Source: CAZJBP01 sp964544115
GTDB lineage: Bacteria; Verrucomicrobiota; Kiritimatiellia; UBA8416; JADHWI01
Direction of reading: 5' to 3'
NCBI GenBank assembly: GCA_964544115.1
Contig: CAZJBP010000122.1
Coordinates: 1-11,330, forward strand
Length of the DNA: 11,330 bases
The notes below the pieces were generated by a model. That model had not been told where the DNA came from, did no database searches, and was given only the letters and a program-made list of their open reading frames with translations. This document shows, piece after piece, positions 4,676 through 11,330 of the stretch. The position numbers and the translations under genes were made by a program. Each line of letters opens with the position of its first letter. Position 1 is the first letter of the stretch.

Positions 4676-6932
4676 AACAGAGATCCAGAACTCGAAGGAT
4701 TTGGACAGCTTGAAGGGGAAGCTGCAGGAAACGAAGAAGGAGACGAGTTATACTGCTTCGGCGTTTAAGGATATGGGTGGTTCTTTGGCGGCGTCGTTGG
4801 GTGGGGCGGCGTTGGCTGCGGCGGCGTTTAGCGCGGCTTCACAGTTTGTGGGGGACAGCGTTAAGGAGGCGGGCGATGCGGCGGAGCAGGCGAGTAAGTT
4901 TAATGTGGTGTTTGGGGATAGTGCGGGGAAGGCATCGCAAGAGATTTCAGAGTTTGCGGATAGCGCAGGACGGTCAAAGTATGAGTTAACGGCAATGGCG
5001 TCGAGTGTACAGGATACGTTTGTGCCATTGGGTTTTGCACGGGAGAAGGCGGCAGGGTTGTCTGTTGAGTTGGTGAAGCTGGCGACGGATGTGGCGAGTT
5101 TTAATAATTCGAGTGATACGGAGGTGATGCAGAATTTCCAGAGTGCATTGGTGGGGCAGGGGGAAGCGGTGCGGAAGTACGGCATTATTATCACTGAGAC
5201 GACACTTGGGCAAGAGTTGATGAATATGGGGATAGCAGGCGGAGCGAAGGCTGCCAGTGAACAGGAGAAGGTACAAGCCAGGCTAAATTTGCTTTATAAG
5301 GGGACGACGGATGCACAGGGGGATGCTGCGAGAACGGCTGATAGCTACGTCAACACACAGAAGGCACTGGCGGCGGCTACGAAGTCGCTGCAGGTTGCAT
5401 TCGGGAAGGAACTCACGCCAGCATTGGCGGAAGCCACAAGAGGATTGATTGATTATGTGAAGTTTGCAGAGAACATGATTGAAATAACGTCCGAAATGAA
5501 TAAAGAAAATTCAGGATTAATCGAAGGATTATTATTAATATACAATGCAGTACCAGGTCTTACTGTAGCAGCAAAAAGCACTGGCTCACTTATGGCTGAG
5601 TTCAACAAGTGGAAAGCCACCCAGGATGAAGCGAAGAAATCAACAGAAGGCTTTACAGGCGTTCTCCCAGCATTTGCGGCGGCAATGGGCACGGTAGCAG
5701 AGAAAGAGATTGACGCAAAAGAAGCGGCTGCGGCGTTGAAAGATGAGATAAATAGAACGAAAGCAGGATTTGGCTATCTGAACGATATGATAGCGGGCGA
5801 GGTAACGAAGTCGTTTGATGATTTCTTGAGTAAGCAAACAGAGACAAAAGATAAATTAGCAGAGATAAAAGATCAGATGGCGGAGTTAAGAGCTACTCCG
5901 TGGAAAGATTGGTCAGGCTCTAAGAGCTACGATTTAGCCAAACAATTCACAGAAGAGAAGCTAAAACTAGGTGAATTGACCAAAGAGTACGAAAAAAACA
6001 CGCAAGCTATGCTTCTCAACATGGCTCAAAAATACTTATCAGCACAAGTTGATTCGGGTTCTCTTTCTAGTTTAGATGCTATGAAAGCGGTGAATCGGAT
6101 GGCGGAAATGTGGGGAATGATTGATAAGCCAACAGCATTGCTCAACGACGCTATGGCTGATTTAGTGAGTCAATATGCTACAGGGGCGCTCACTCTTGAC
6201 CAATTCTCAACCAAAGCGCAAGCATTAAACGATGCAGCGGTAGGCGCAGCCAGCAGCGCAAAAAGCTCTACGGAGTTTGCCGACAAATACGGCGAATCTG
6301 TGTCTAAGATACCTGGACTGGTTACGACACAAATCAAGATTGAGACGCCATCGGCTGATTTTGTGAAAGGGATGTTGGACGGGTTGCCTGCGGAGAAGAC
6401 GATCAAGATCAATATTGAGACGCCATCGAATACGCTGGACGCTTTTAGGAAGATGGATGAGAAGTTTACCGCTCAGAAGATAACGGTTACGGCGGATACG
6501 GCCTCGGCGAAGCTTGAAATTAAGTCAGTGCAGGAGATATTGGACAGTTATCCGGAGAAGATAAGCACGAATGTAATGACTACGGGGACGAAAGAGGCGA
6601 ATAGCGATGCGAATTCAGTCAAGTTAAGCTTTATGGGTATTCCAGAAAGTAAGGAAATAAGGATAAACACTTCGGGTAAACAGCAGGTTTTATATGATTT
6701 CTGGGAGATTAATAAAAATATTGATGCTCTCAGGAATAAGGATTACTATGTGACAGTGCATGTGCGGCGTGAGGATTACGAGTCACAGGATTCGATTAAC
6801 CCGACGATTAATGCGAGTTCAGGCACAACCGCCAATAGTACTCCGCAGGTGGCTAATTATAATTTTTATCAGCCGGTAACATTTTCATCCGATTCAACGT
6901 TGGCTAATGATTTACAGGCAAGGCGGTTTTAA
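4641..6932 (+). CDS. Tape measure protein
   Basis: At 763 residues this is the longest gene. Its position after the frameshifted chaperone and its composition (long Ala-rich helices, coiled coils) identify the tape measure protein, which sets tail length and is ejected ahead of DNA. Residues 1-40 are a coiled-coil start. About 45-75 are an Ala/Gly-rich hydrophobic segment that could enter a membrane. About 75-260 match the TP901-type core region, with motifs such as SKFNVVFGD, ADSAGRSKYEL, FNNSSDTEVMQNFQSALVGQGEAVRKYG and the closing KELTPALAEATRGLI. Residues ~270-560 are helical and coiled-coil. About 565-705 form short repeated beta-alpha units. No peptidase or lysozyme domain is evident. 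The usual ~0.15 nm per residue suggests a tail near 115 nm. Synonymous codon use changes abruptly inside the gene. It overlaps the chaperone by 35 nt and Dit by TAATG. Confidence 0.9.
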   Translation: MIDLEQFRILIRTEIQNSKDLDSLKGKLQETKKETSYTASAFKDMGGSLAASLGGAALAAAAFSAASQFVGDSVKEAGDAAEQASKFNVVFGDSAGKASQEISEFADSAGRSKYELTAMASSVQDTFVPLGFAREKAAGLSVELVKLATDVASFNNSSDTEVMQNFQSALVGQGEAVRKYGIIITETTLGQELMNMGIAGGAKAASEQEKVQARLNLLYKGTTDAQGDAARTADSYVNTQKALAAATKSLQVAFGKELTPALAEATRGLIDYVKFAENMIEITSEMNKENSGLIEGLLLIYNAVPGLTVAAKSTGSLMAEFNKWKATQDEAKKSTEGFTGVLPAFAAAMGTVAEKEIDAKEAAAALKDEINRTKAGFGYLNDMIAGEVTKSFDDFLSKQTETKDKLAEIKDQMAELRATPWKDWSGSKSYDLAKQFTEEKLKLGELTKEYEKNTQAMLLNMAQKYLSAQVDSGSLSSLDAMKAVNRMAEMWGMIDKPTALLNDAMADLVSQYATGALTLDQFSTKAQALNDAAVGAASSAKSSTEFADKYGESVSKIPGLVTTQIKIETPSADFVKGMLDGLPAEKTIKINIETPSNTLDAFRKMDEKFTAQKITVTADTASAKLEIKSVQEILDSYPEKISTNVMTTGTKEANSDANSVKLSFMGIPESKEIRINTSGKQQVLYDFWEINKNIDALRNKDYYVTVHVRREDYESQDSINPTINASSGTTANSTPQVANYNFYQPVTFSSDSTLANDLQARRF
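6333..6760 (+). repeat. Protein repeat region at tape measure C-terminus
   Basis: Residues about 565-706 read as roughly five units of 25-32 residues: an I-x-I-type strand, a Thr/Ser-rich turn, a helix, then a Pro/Lys-containing loop leading to the next strand. Unit starts are IKIETPS, IKINIETPS, ITVTADTAS, ISTNVMTTG and IRINTSG, followed by a terminal strand YYVTVHV. The first two share the nucleotide repeat ATTGAGACGCCATCG at 6339-6353 and 6414-6428, exactly 75 nt (25 codons) apart. The other units are recognisable only in protein. Unit-wise gain or loss here would change protein length in small steps. Confidence 0.6.
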
Positions 6933-8992
6933 TGACAGCACTTATCACGATTAAAACATTCAACGGTCATGCGATCAATGATGGCGCAAGCTACGAAGCG
7001 AAGGACATCAATGGTGCGTTTACGACGCTGAATAGCGCAAAACCTACCTGGATACCCCAGGATAAAAGCGATCAAATTTACAGTGGGACGTATACGGTTG
7101 ATACACGAACATTGGTAATTGCGGTAAAGATAATTGGGAGTGATAAGAATGCGCTTGCGGCGACATTGCGGGTGTGGCTGAAGCGGGGAAGCTATGGCAA
7201 CCTGGTGGTTACGTTTTCGGACGATAGTACGGATTATCAGTTGCCGTGTGTGGTTACGTCTCTGGTGTCAAAACCAAGTGATTCGTATGATGGGGATTAT
7301 GTGGTGTCACTCCAGACATCAACAACGGCGTGGACAGCGGTGACTGCCAGTACGGATACGTGGAGTTACGTACCAGATACAGCGGAAACGAAAACAATCG
7401 AGGTTGGGGGCACGGATACTACAAAGCTGATCGCAGCCATCACGCCAACTGGAAACCCGGCAGCAGGCTATTTATACCATGCAAACTATCTACTTAGTAA
7501 CGTGGCTGGTAGAAACTTCGGGAATATGTATCCACATTGTATTACAGTAAACACTGCTGCATTGGTTACGGCTGGATATATGCAGGCGTCGTGTAATGAT
7601 TTACGTGTGTACTTGAATGGTGTATCTGTGCCGCGCTGGATTATAGGCGCAAACACGTCGACAACAAAAGTATGGTGTAATGTGGCCCTAAATCTTGAAT
7701 ATGCATTAACTACGAACGGAGCGTGGGCACCATGGAGTAACACACCAATAACGATCAATAATAGCATCCCATATTTGCAATATTACGCTATACAGTATCC
7801 TTCAGTATTTCCAAATAGCGGAAATATACGAATAGACAGAGAGGTCTTTACATATAGTTCATATAGAATTGAAACAGGTTATGGTTCTACTTATGGACTA
7901 TGGGGTTATATTTTCACGATCACTAGCAGGGCTGCGTATGGAACAACGGCAGCAGCCCATGCACAAACAGCCCCCATTTACAAACCCACAAATAGCATAG
8001 TGTTAATGTATGGAAATGCGCTTGCTGAGGACCCAGCGGCATCAGACGTTAACTATGATACTTATAAACCTGTATTCGACTTGACAACATCAGACAACAC
8101 TAAATGGATATATACGTCCACAACAGGGTTTTATGATGTAAAAAGACCTGGCGCTTGGAAGTATGCTACGTCAGGAATAGCGGCAGCAAACAACAGATCG
8201 TATTTTTATGATTATTACCAAGAAAATATTGACTCTGGATCTGCAGCAATGGGATTCAAACTGTCATCCTATAAGAGCGGGAATGCGTGGACAGCCTTAA
8301 CGAACGCGTATATAGCCTGGTATATTTTTCATGTGGCTGGGATCAGTAAGCTAACCGTGACAGGTTACAAGAAACGGAATATGATAAATTGGCTGGGTAC
8401 GTTGAATATAGCCAATCCTCCCGCTCTAGCAGGACTACAGAAATCAGCAGATTTCGTGAATTGGACGAATGTATGGACGGAACCTACATCAGGAAGTGCG
8501 GGCGTGTGGCAGGCGATTGCTACAAGCGGATCAGCCACAGTAAATAATTGGTATGCACGAATAATTTTAGCGGCGGGAACCGCTGGGCTGCCTAAACCGA
8601 CAACAGACATAGCCGCACTGGGTTATGGTTGTGAAAATAACCTTGAAATATCTTCAGCCACTGTTGAACTTGTACAAGGAAATCTTCCATTAGGAGTATT
8701 GGGGGACACTGTAATGGATCACATCCACCTTGTCGGTATGATTAAAAATACAACCAATTCTAATGCCGTACAGTTTGATTTTCCGATGGTTAAAAATAAA
8801 ACGTTTACCTTTGACTCTGAGACAGCAGAGGCAACTTATGAGGGAAATAATGCGTATAACTCAATAGCGATAAATGACAATAGCAGAAGTACATGGATAG
8901 GATTAGAGCCTGGACATAATAGTTTAACGATTGATAGCGGATCTATGGGAGATAGTACGATTGCGCTAAGCTGGTATAGGCGGCGGGTATGA
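6932..8992 (+). CDS. Distal tail protein (Dit-like) with large internal insertion
   Basis: A 686-residue protein downstream of the tape measure, the usual place of Dit, the hexameric ring linking tube and tail tip. The N-terminal ~140 residues (ITIKTFNGHAIND, then beta strands, a helix DKNALAATLRVWLKRG, then strands to VVSLQTSTTAWTAV) match a Dit/gp19.1-like barrel. The C-terminal ~65 residues (FPMVKNKTFTFDSETAEATYEG..., ending GDSTIALSWYRRRV) resemble the closing part of such proteins. Between them lie about 450 extra residues. About 155-270 contain NDLRVYLNGVSVPRWI, resembling DUF2341-like sugar-binding sandwiches. About 300-345 hold an IDREVFTY...RAAYGTTAAAHAQ motif. About 375-620 are aromatic and beta-rich. 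Typical Dit proteins have ~250 residues, so this is an 'evolved' Dit that probably binds the host surface. Junctions are TAATG upstream and ATGA downstream. Confidence 0.72.
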   Translation: MTALITIKTFNGHAINDGASYEAKDINGAFTTLNSAKPTWIPQDKSDQIYSGTYTVDTRTLVIAVKIIGSDKNALAATLRVWLKRGSYGNLVVTFSDDSTDYQLPCVVTSLVSKPSDSYDGDYVVSLQTSTTAWTAVTASTDTWSYVPDTAETKTIEVGGTDTTKLIAAITPTGNPAAGYLYHANYLLSNVAGRNFGNMYPHCITVNTAALVTAGYMQASCNDLRVYLNGVSVPRWIIGANTSTTKVWCNVALNLEYALTTNGAWAPWSNTPITINNSIPYLQYYAIQYPSVFPNSGNIRIDREVFTYSSYRIETGYGSTYGLWGYIFTITSRAAYGTTAAAHAQTAPIYKPTNSIVLMYGNALAEDPAASDVNYDTYKPVFDLTTSDNTKWIYTSTTGFYDVKRPGAWKYATSGIAAANNRSYFYDYYQENIDSGSAAMGFKLSSYKSGNAWTALTNAYIAWYIFHVAGISKLTVTGYKKRNMINWLGTLNIANPPALAGLQKSADFVNWTNVWTEPTSGSAGVWQAIATSGSATVNNWYARIILAAGTAGLPKPTTDIAALGYGCENNLEISSATVELVQGNLPLGVLGDTVMDHIHLVGMIKNTTNSNAVQFDFPMVKNKTFTFDSETAEATYEGNNAYNSIAINDNSRSTWIGLEPGHNSLTIDSGSMGDSTIALSWYRRRV

Positions 8993-10017
8993 GCAGGATC
9001 GTAGTGTATGGATTGGATAACTTGCCGGTAGGGGAATTTACGGGAATTGTCAATCGATCATGGGCGATAAATGACGCTAATTCAACCACGGTGACAGTAT
9101 CAGGGAATGACATTGCGGAGAAACCGTTTATTCAGATGGGGAGAGTGGTTGTAATTTACCATGATAAATTGCCGGAGTGGGTCGGCGTTATCGATGCGCC
9201 AATATCTTGCTTATATAAGGCGAGCCTGGCACTGTATAGTATTGAATATTTGTTATCTCTAAGAATGCCATTGGATAAATGGAGCTGGACTTCTAATAAA
9301 ACTGACAATGTGATTGCGTACATGATAAAACTTGTTAACGATCAGCAAGATACCTACTTCCGTCCAGGAGTATTTAATCCTTATATAAACGATACATACA
9401 ATGTTGGCAGCTTTAGCGCCGATAATTATTGGAATCAGATTAAAGGTTATGCCAAATCCAGGCATTATGAGATATTTACTAGAGTAGCGCGTGTTAATAG
9501 CCAGTTAATCTATTATTTAGATACATATGCATATGGGCTGTACGGGACGGATTGTACAGAGATACTACTCCATGATGGTGACGGCGGAAACGTGGAGCTT
9601 AAAGATATATCTGTATCAGAGGCACCTATTAATTTATTAAAATATTATGTGGGTACGAGCATAGAGAGTGCTTCGTATGTGTCTAATATCTATAAGGACG
9701 ACCGATCGGTTAGTGATTACCGATTACGGTCAAGCTTAATGCAAACTGATTCAATCACGTCAATAAGCGCATTAAATAATTTTGCTATTGCAGCGCTGGC
9801 TAAATATAAAGTTCCAAAGGTAACGACCACGTTAAATATACTTGACGTTGGTGACATTCTCAGCTTCATAAAGCTTGGTAATACGTTTTCTATTCGGATA
9901 ACGAATTGTGTGTTTCCCGGAGGTAAAACGGGGTACCGGGGGCGAGGGAGAATAGAGATGATGACGTACAATGAATTGACGAATAATGTTACGGTATCGT
10001 TTGGGGGGATTTTATAA
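8989..10017 (+). CDS. Tail hub protein, gp27/Tal N-terminal-like
   Basis: A 342-residue protein after Dit, where siphoviruses encode the baseplate hub or Tal protein, structurally related to T4 gp27. N-terminal strands (IVVYGLDNLPVGEFTGIVNRSWAIND) and the NSTTVTVSGND, then GRVVVIYHD, then WVGVIDAP order follow the familiar hub pattern: a mixed beta barrel in which a residue pair around 'WVG-I' closes the first domain. A middle domain (about 100-200) includes WNQIKGYAKSRHYEIFTRV, the 'helix then strand' typical of hub proteins. The C-terminus DVGDILSFIKLGNTFSIRITN...YRGRGRIEMMTYNELTNNVTVSFG resembles the 'GD...G...R/I' barrel that ends these proteins. No endopeptidase domain follows, so this is the short form. 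Lys codons are mostly AAA, unlike the capsid end. Junctions: ATGA before, TAATG after. Confidence 0.72.
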   Translation: MSRIVVYGLDNLPVGEFTGIVNRSWAINDANSTTVTVSGNDIAEKPFIQMGRVVVIYHDKLPEWVGVIDAPISCLYKASLALYSIEYLLSLRMPLDKWSWTSNKTDNVIAYMIKLVNDQQDTYFRPGVFNPYINDTYNVGSFSADNYWNQIKGYAKSRHYEIFTRVARVNSQLIYYLDTYAYGLYGTDCTEILLHDGDGGNVELKDISVSEAPINLLKYYVGTSIESASYVSNIYKDDRSVSDYRLRSSLMQTDSITSISALNNFAIAALAKYKVPKVTTTLNILDVGDILSFIKLGNTFSIRITNCVFPGGKTGYRGRGRIEMMTYNELTNNVTVSFGGIL

Positions 10018-10853
10018 TGGAATTTGATAGCAATAATTTGATAAATGTTGTCAATGAATTAAAGGCGAGGCTGATAAAACTTGAAGGCAGGTCTTTGTCT
10101 GGGATAGAGAGTTTAGATAATATCAGTAACGATTTAGGCGTTATGGAAGCAGGGGAGTTTAGGGCTGGGGAAGGTACGCCCGATGAGGGTTTTAGCGGTG
10201 TGCGCATGGCGTATCCAAGTATGGAATATTCAGTGAGTGGTTCGGCTCAAAACTTTAATATCGTTGGTGTAAATAATGACGAGTTACAGTTTGGACTGGA
10301 CGCTGAAACCGGCGCGGCGGTTGCTGGTGCTGGCAATGTACTTATGGATAAAGATGGACTGGCAATTATTGGTGAAGAGCCACCGGTGATAGGAGTGTCT
10401 GGCGGAACGAATCCTGGTGGTCTCACATCAAAACATAGTTTGCATTTCAACGATGAGGACAATCTTAATACGATAGCAGATATTATATTGTCAAACGGAC
10501 AAACAGCGAAGGGTTTACTGATGCGGTCAGGTTACGATGATTTACCGCTAGATACATTCTCGAAAATTAGATCACAAAACTCGCATGGGTTTGTACAGTA
10601 TCATCAGGAAGTTACAGAGGGTGATACAGCAGATATTTATGTTACGAGTGATTTACCATTAACTATTGATCTAGGTGGTGGAACGCTAACAAACTACGTT
10701 ACGGATGTAGCATCAGGTGGCGGCGGAGTACCTAAACGAATTATCAAAATTGGAACAACAGTTACTGTAGGTGATGAAGAATCTTATATCGTTGCGCCAG
10801 AATTGATTATCAATGGCGATTTCATTCTGGACGGTTATTTGATGGTGAGGTGA
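10017..10853 (+). CDS. Tail tip / fibre-like structural protein
   Basis: A 278-residue protein next to the hub. An N-terminal amphipathic helix (about residues 5-25, NLINVVNELKARLIKLEG) may trimerise. It is followed by GEFRAGEGTPDEGFSGVRMAYP (about 47-68) and a Gly-Ala-Gly-Asn-x-x-x-Asp-x-x-Gly-Leu segment near 103-117 (GAGNVLMDKDGL). These are phage tail-tip-like motifs I have seen in tail proteins of Chloroflexota-type phages. The middle (about 130-215) is polar and beta-rich. Residues 216-240 form a threonine/glycine-rich stretch with GGGG. The C-terminus closes with ELIINGDFILDGYLMVR, a short beta repeat resembling the 'x-x-NG-x-x-x-x-G-x-x-x-V' endings of tail fibre proteins. GGGGGGA before the start gives a ribosome binding site; TAATG couples it to the hub gene. 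The precise role is uncertain. Confidence 0.6.
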   Translation: MEFDSNNLINVVNELKARLIKLEGRSLSGIESLDNISNDLGVMEAGEFRAGEGTPDEGFSGVRMAYPSMEYSVSGSAQNFNIVGVNNDELQFGLDAETGAAVAGAGNVLMDKDGLAIIGEEPPVIGVSGGTNPGGLTSKHSLHFNDEDNLNTIADIILSNGQTAKGLLMRSGYDDLPLDTFSKIRSQNSHGFVQYHQEVTEGDTADIYVTSDLPLTIDLGGGTLTNYVTDVASGGGGVPKRIIKIGTTVTVGDEESYIVAPELIINGDFILDGYLMVR

Positions 10854-10856
10854 ATA

Positions 10857-11330
10857 ATGGCATTTCAATTAATGGAAATAAATGAAACTCCTGATGCTCC
10901 ACTAAGTGGCAGACGACAACTATACGCAAAATCAGATGGCATATATGAACAGGATTCTGGTAATGTCGCAGTAAAACTGGCTAATGTGTCAGAGCTTGGT
11001 AATGTAACGCTAGCTCAAAGACTTTACAGTTTTACAGGAGGAACTCTTAATGTTGGTGATGTAGTCATAATGGACACCAGTATAATGGACACAGTAGCGA
11101 CGACCACAGCTCCAAAAGATTTAAGAGTGCTTGGAACAGCCGCAGAGACAATTGATAATATGGCGTATGGTCTATTTAATGTAGTATCAGGATCAATCGC
11201 ATATATAACGATAGCTGGTACAGTTGCGGTTGGCGATTGGTTAAGTGCATCCAGTACGGTTAAAAAGGCATTTAGTGTTGGACCCGTTCGAGAACGTGGA
11301 GCATTTGCGGTGGCTCTCTCGTCTGGAACG
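10857..11330 (+). CDS. Tail fibre/collar-like protein, N-terminal part (runs off right edge)
   Basis: Starting at ATG 10857, 3 nt after the previous stop with GAGGTGA (10847-10853) just upstream, the frame stays open for 158 codons to the window edge. Residues 9-35 read NETPDAPLSGRRQLYAKS followed by DGIYEQDSG. This resembles the 'P-x-x-P-x-x-G...LY-x-K-x-DG-x-Y' entry motif of tail fibre and collar proteins. Residues 55-158 look like a Gly/Val/Thr-rich beta structure: FTGGTLNVGDVVIMD, then GLFNVVSGSIAYITIAGTVAVGDWLSASSTVKKAF and RGAFAVALSSGT. The 'G-T-V-A-V-G-D-W-L-x-x-S' strand-turn is common in capsid-decorating and fibre beta domains. The C-terminus, which would hold any receptor-binding or chaperone domain, lies outside. 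Function is inferred from position and motif. Confidence 0.65.
   Translation, partial: MAFQLMEINETPDAPLSGRRQLYAKSDGIYEQDSGNVAVKLANVSELGNVTLAQRLYSFTGGTLNVGDVVIMDTSIMDTVATTTAPKDLRVLGTAAETIDNMAYGLFNVVSGSIAYITIAGTVAVGDWLSASSTVKKAFSVGPVRERGAFAVALSSGT

Noticed and set aside
6932..11330. Diversity-generating retroelement in the tail-tip region
   Set aside because: No reverse transcriptase and no template/variable repeat pair was seen in this stretch. The rest of the phage is outside the window.

Overview
This window is the virion-assembly block of a tailed bacteriophage or prophage of siphovirus type. All genes lie on the plus strand in the canonical order: scaffold-like protein (5' end outside the window), HK97-fold major capsid protein, head-tail adaptor, head-closure protein, HK97 gp10-like protein, tail terminator, one unrecognised small protein, tail tube, tail assembly chaperone with a frameshifted extension, tape measure, distal tail protein (Dit), gp27/Tal-like hub, and two tail-tip/fibre-like proteins, the last running off the right edge. 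Assignments rest on reading translated sequence, gene order and family motifs; no database search was possible. No integrase, repressor, lysis, packaging or host gene is visible, so prophage versus free phage cannot be decided here.

Host: the intergenic palindromes of the type ccctctccc-taaa-gggagaggg resemble repeats that are abundant in Chloroflexota (Anaerolineae) chromosomes and also occur in some cyanobacteria and other phyla. A Chloroflexota host is my tentative inference. The repeats hint that the block has resided in a chromosome.

Layout: 2-382 scaffold-like C-terminus; 383-559 a gap with four tandem 35-nt hairpin units and the capsid ribosome binding site; 560-1525 capsid; 1526-1630 a second gap with a 17-bp tandem duplication, one more hairpin of the same family and a long purine tract; 1631-3345 four connector and completion genes; 3339-3659 unknown; 3662-4111 tail tube; 4113-4675 chaperone pair; 4641-6932 tape measure; 6932-8992 Dit; 8989-10017 hub; 10017-10853 and 10857-11330 tip/fibre proteins. 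Outside the two gaps around the capsid gene, genes overlap or nearly abut (ATGA, GTGA, TAATG and TGATG junctions), implying one polycistronic, translationally coupled transcript. No promoter or Rho-independent terminator is convincing.

The strongest non-routine signal is a complete -1 programmed frameshift site at 4436-4487: an A AAA AAC heptamer in the correct phase directly before the stop of the first chaperone ORF, an 8-nt spacer, and a roughly 12-bp stem-loop. It would give the lambda G/GT-style extended chaperone. Secondary signals are hairpin repeats on both sides of the capsid gene, an abrupt synonymous-codon shift inside the tape measure gene (about 5462-6330), a short repeated beta-alpha unit near the tape measure C-terminus, and a large AT-richer insertion in the Dit-like protein. 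I see no previously undescribed system; this is a well-organised but conventional morphogenesis module with some interesting regulatory and mosaic details.
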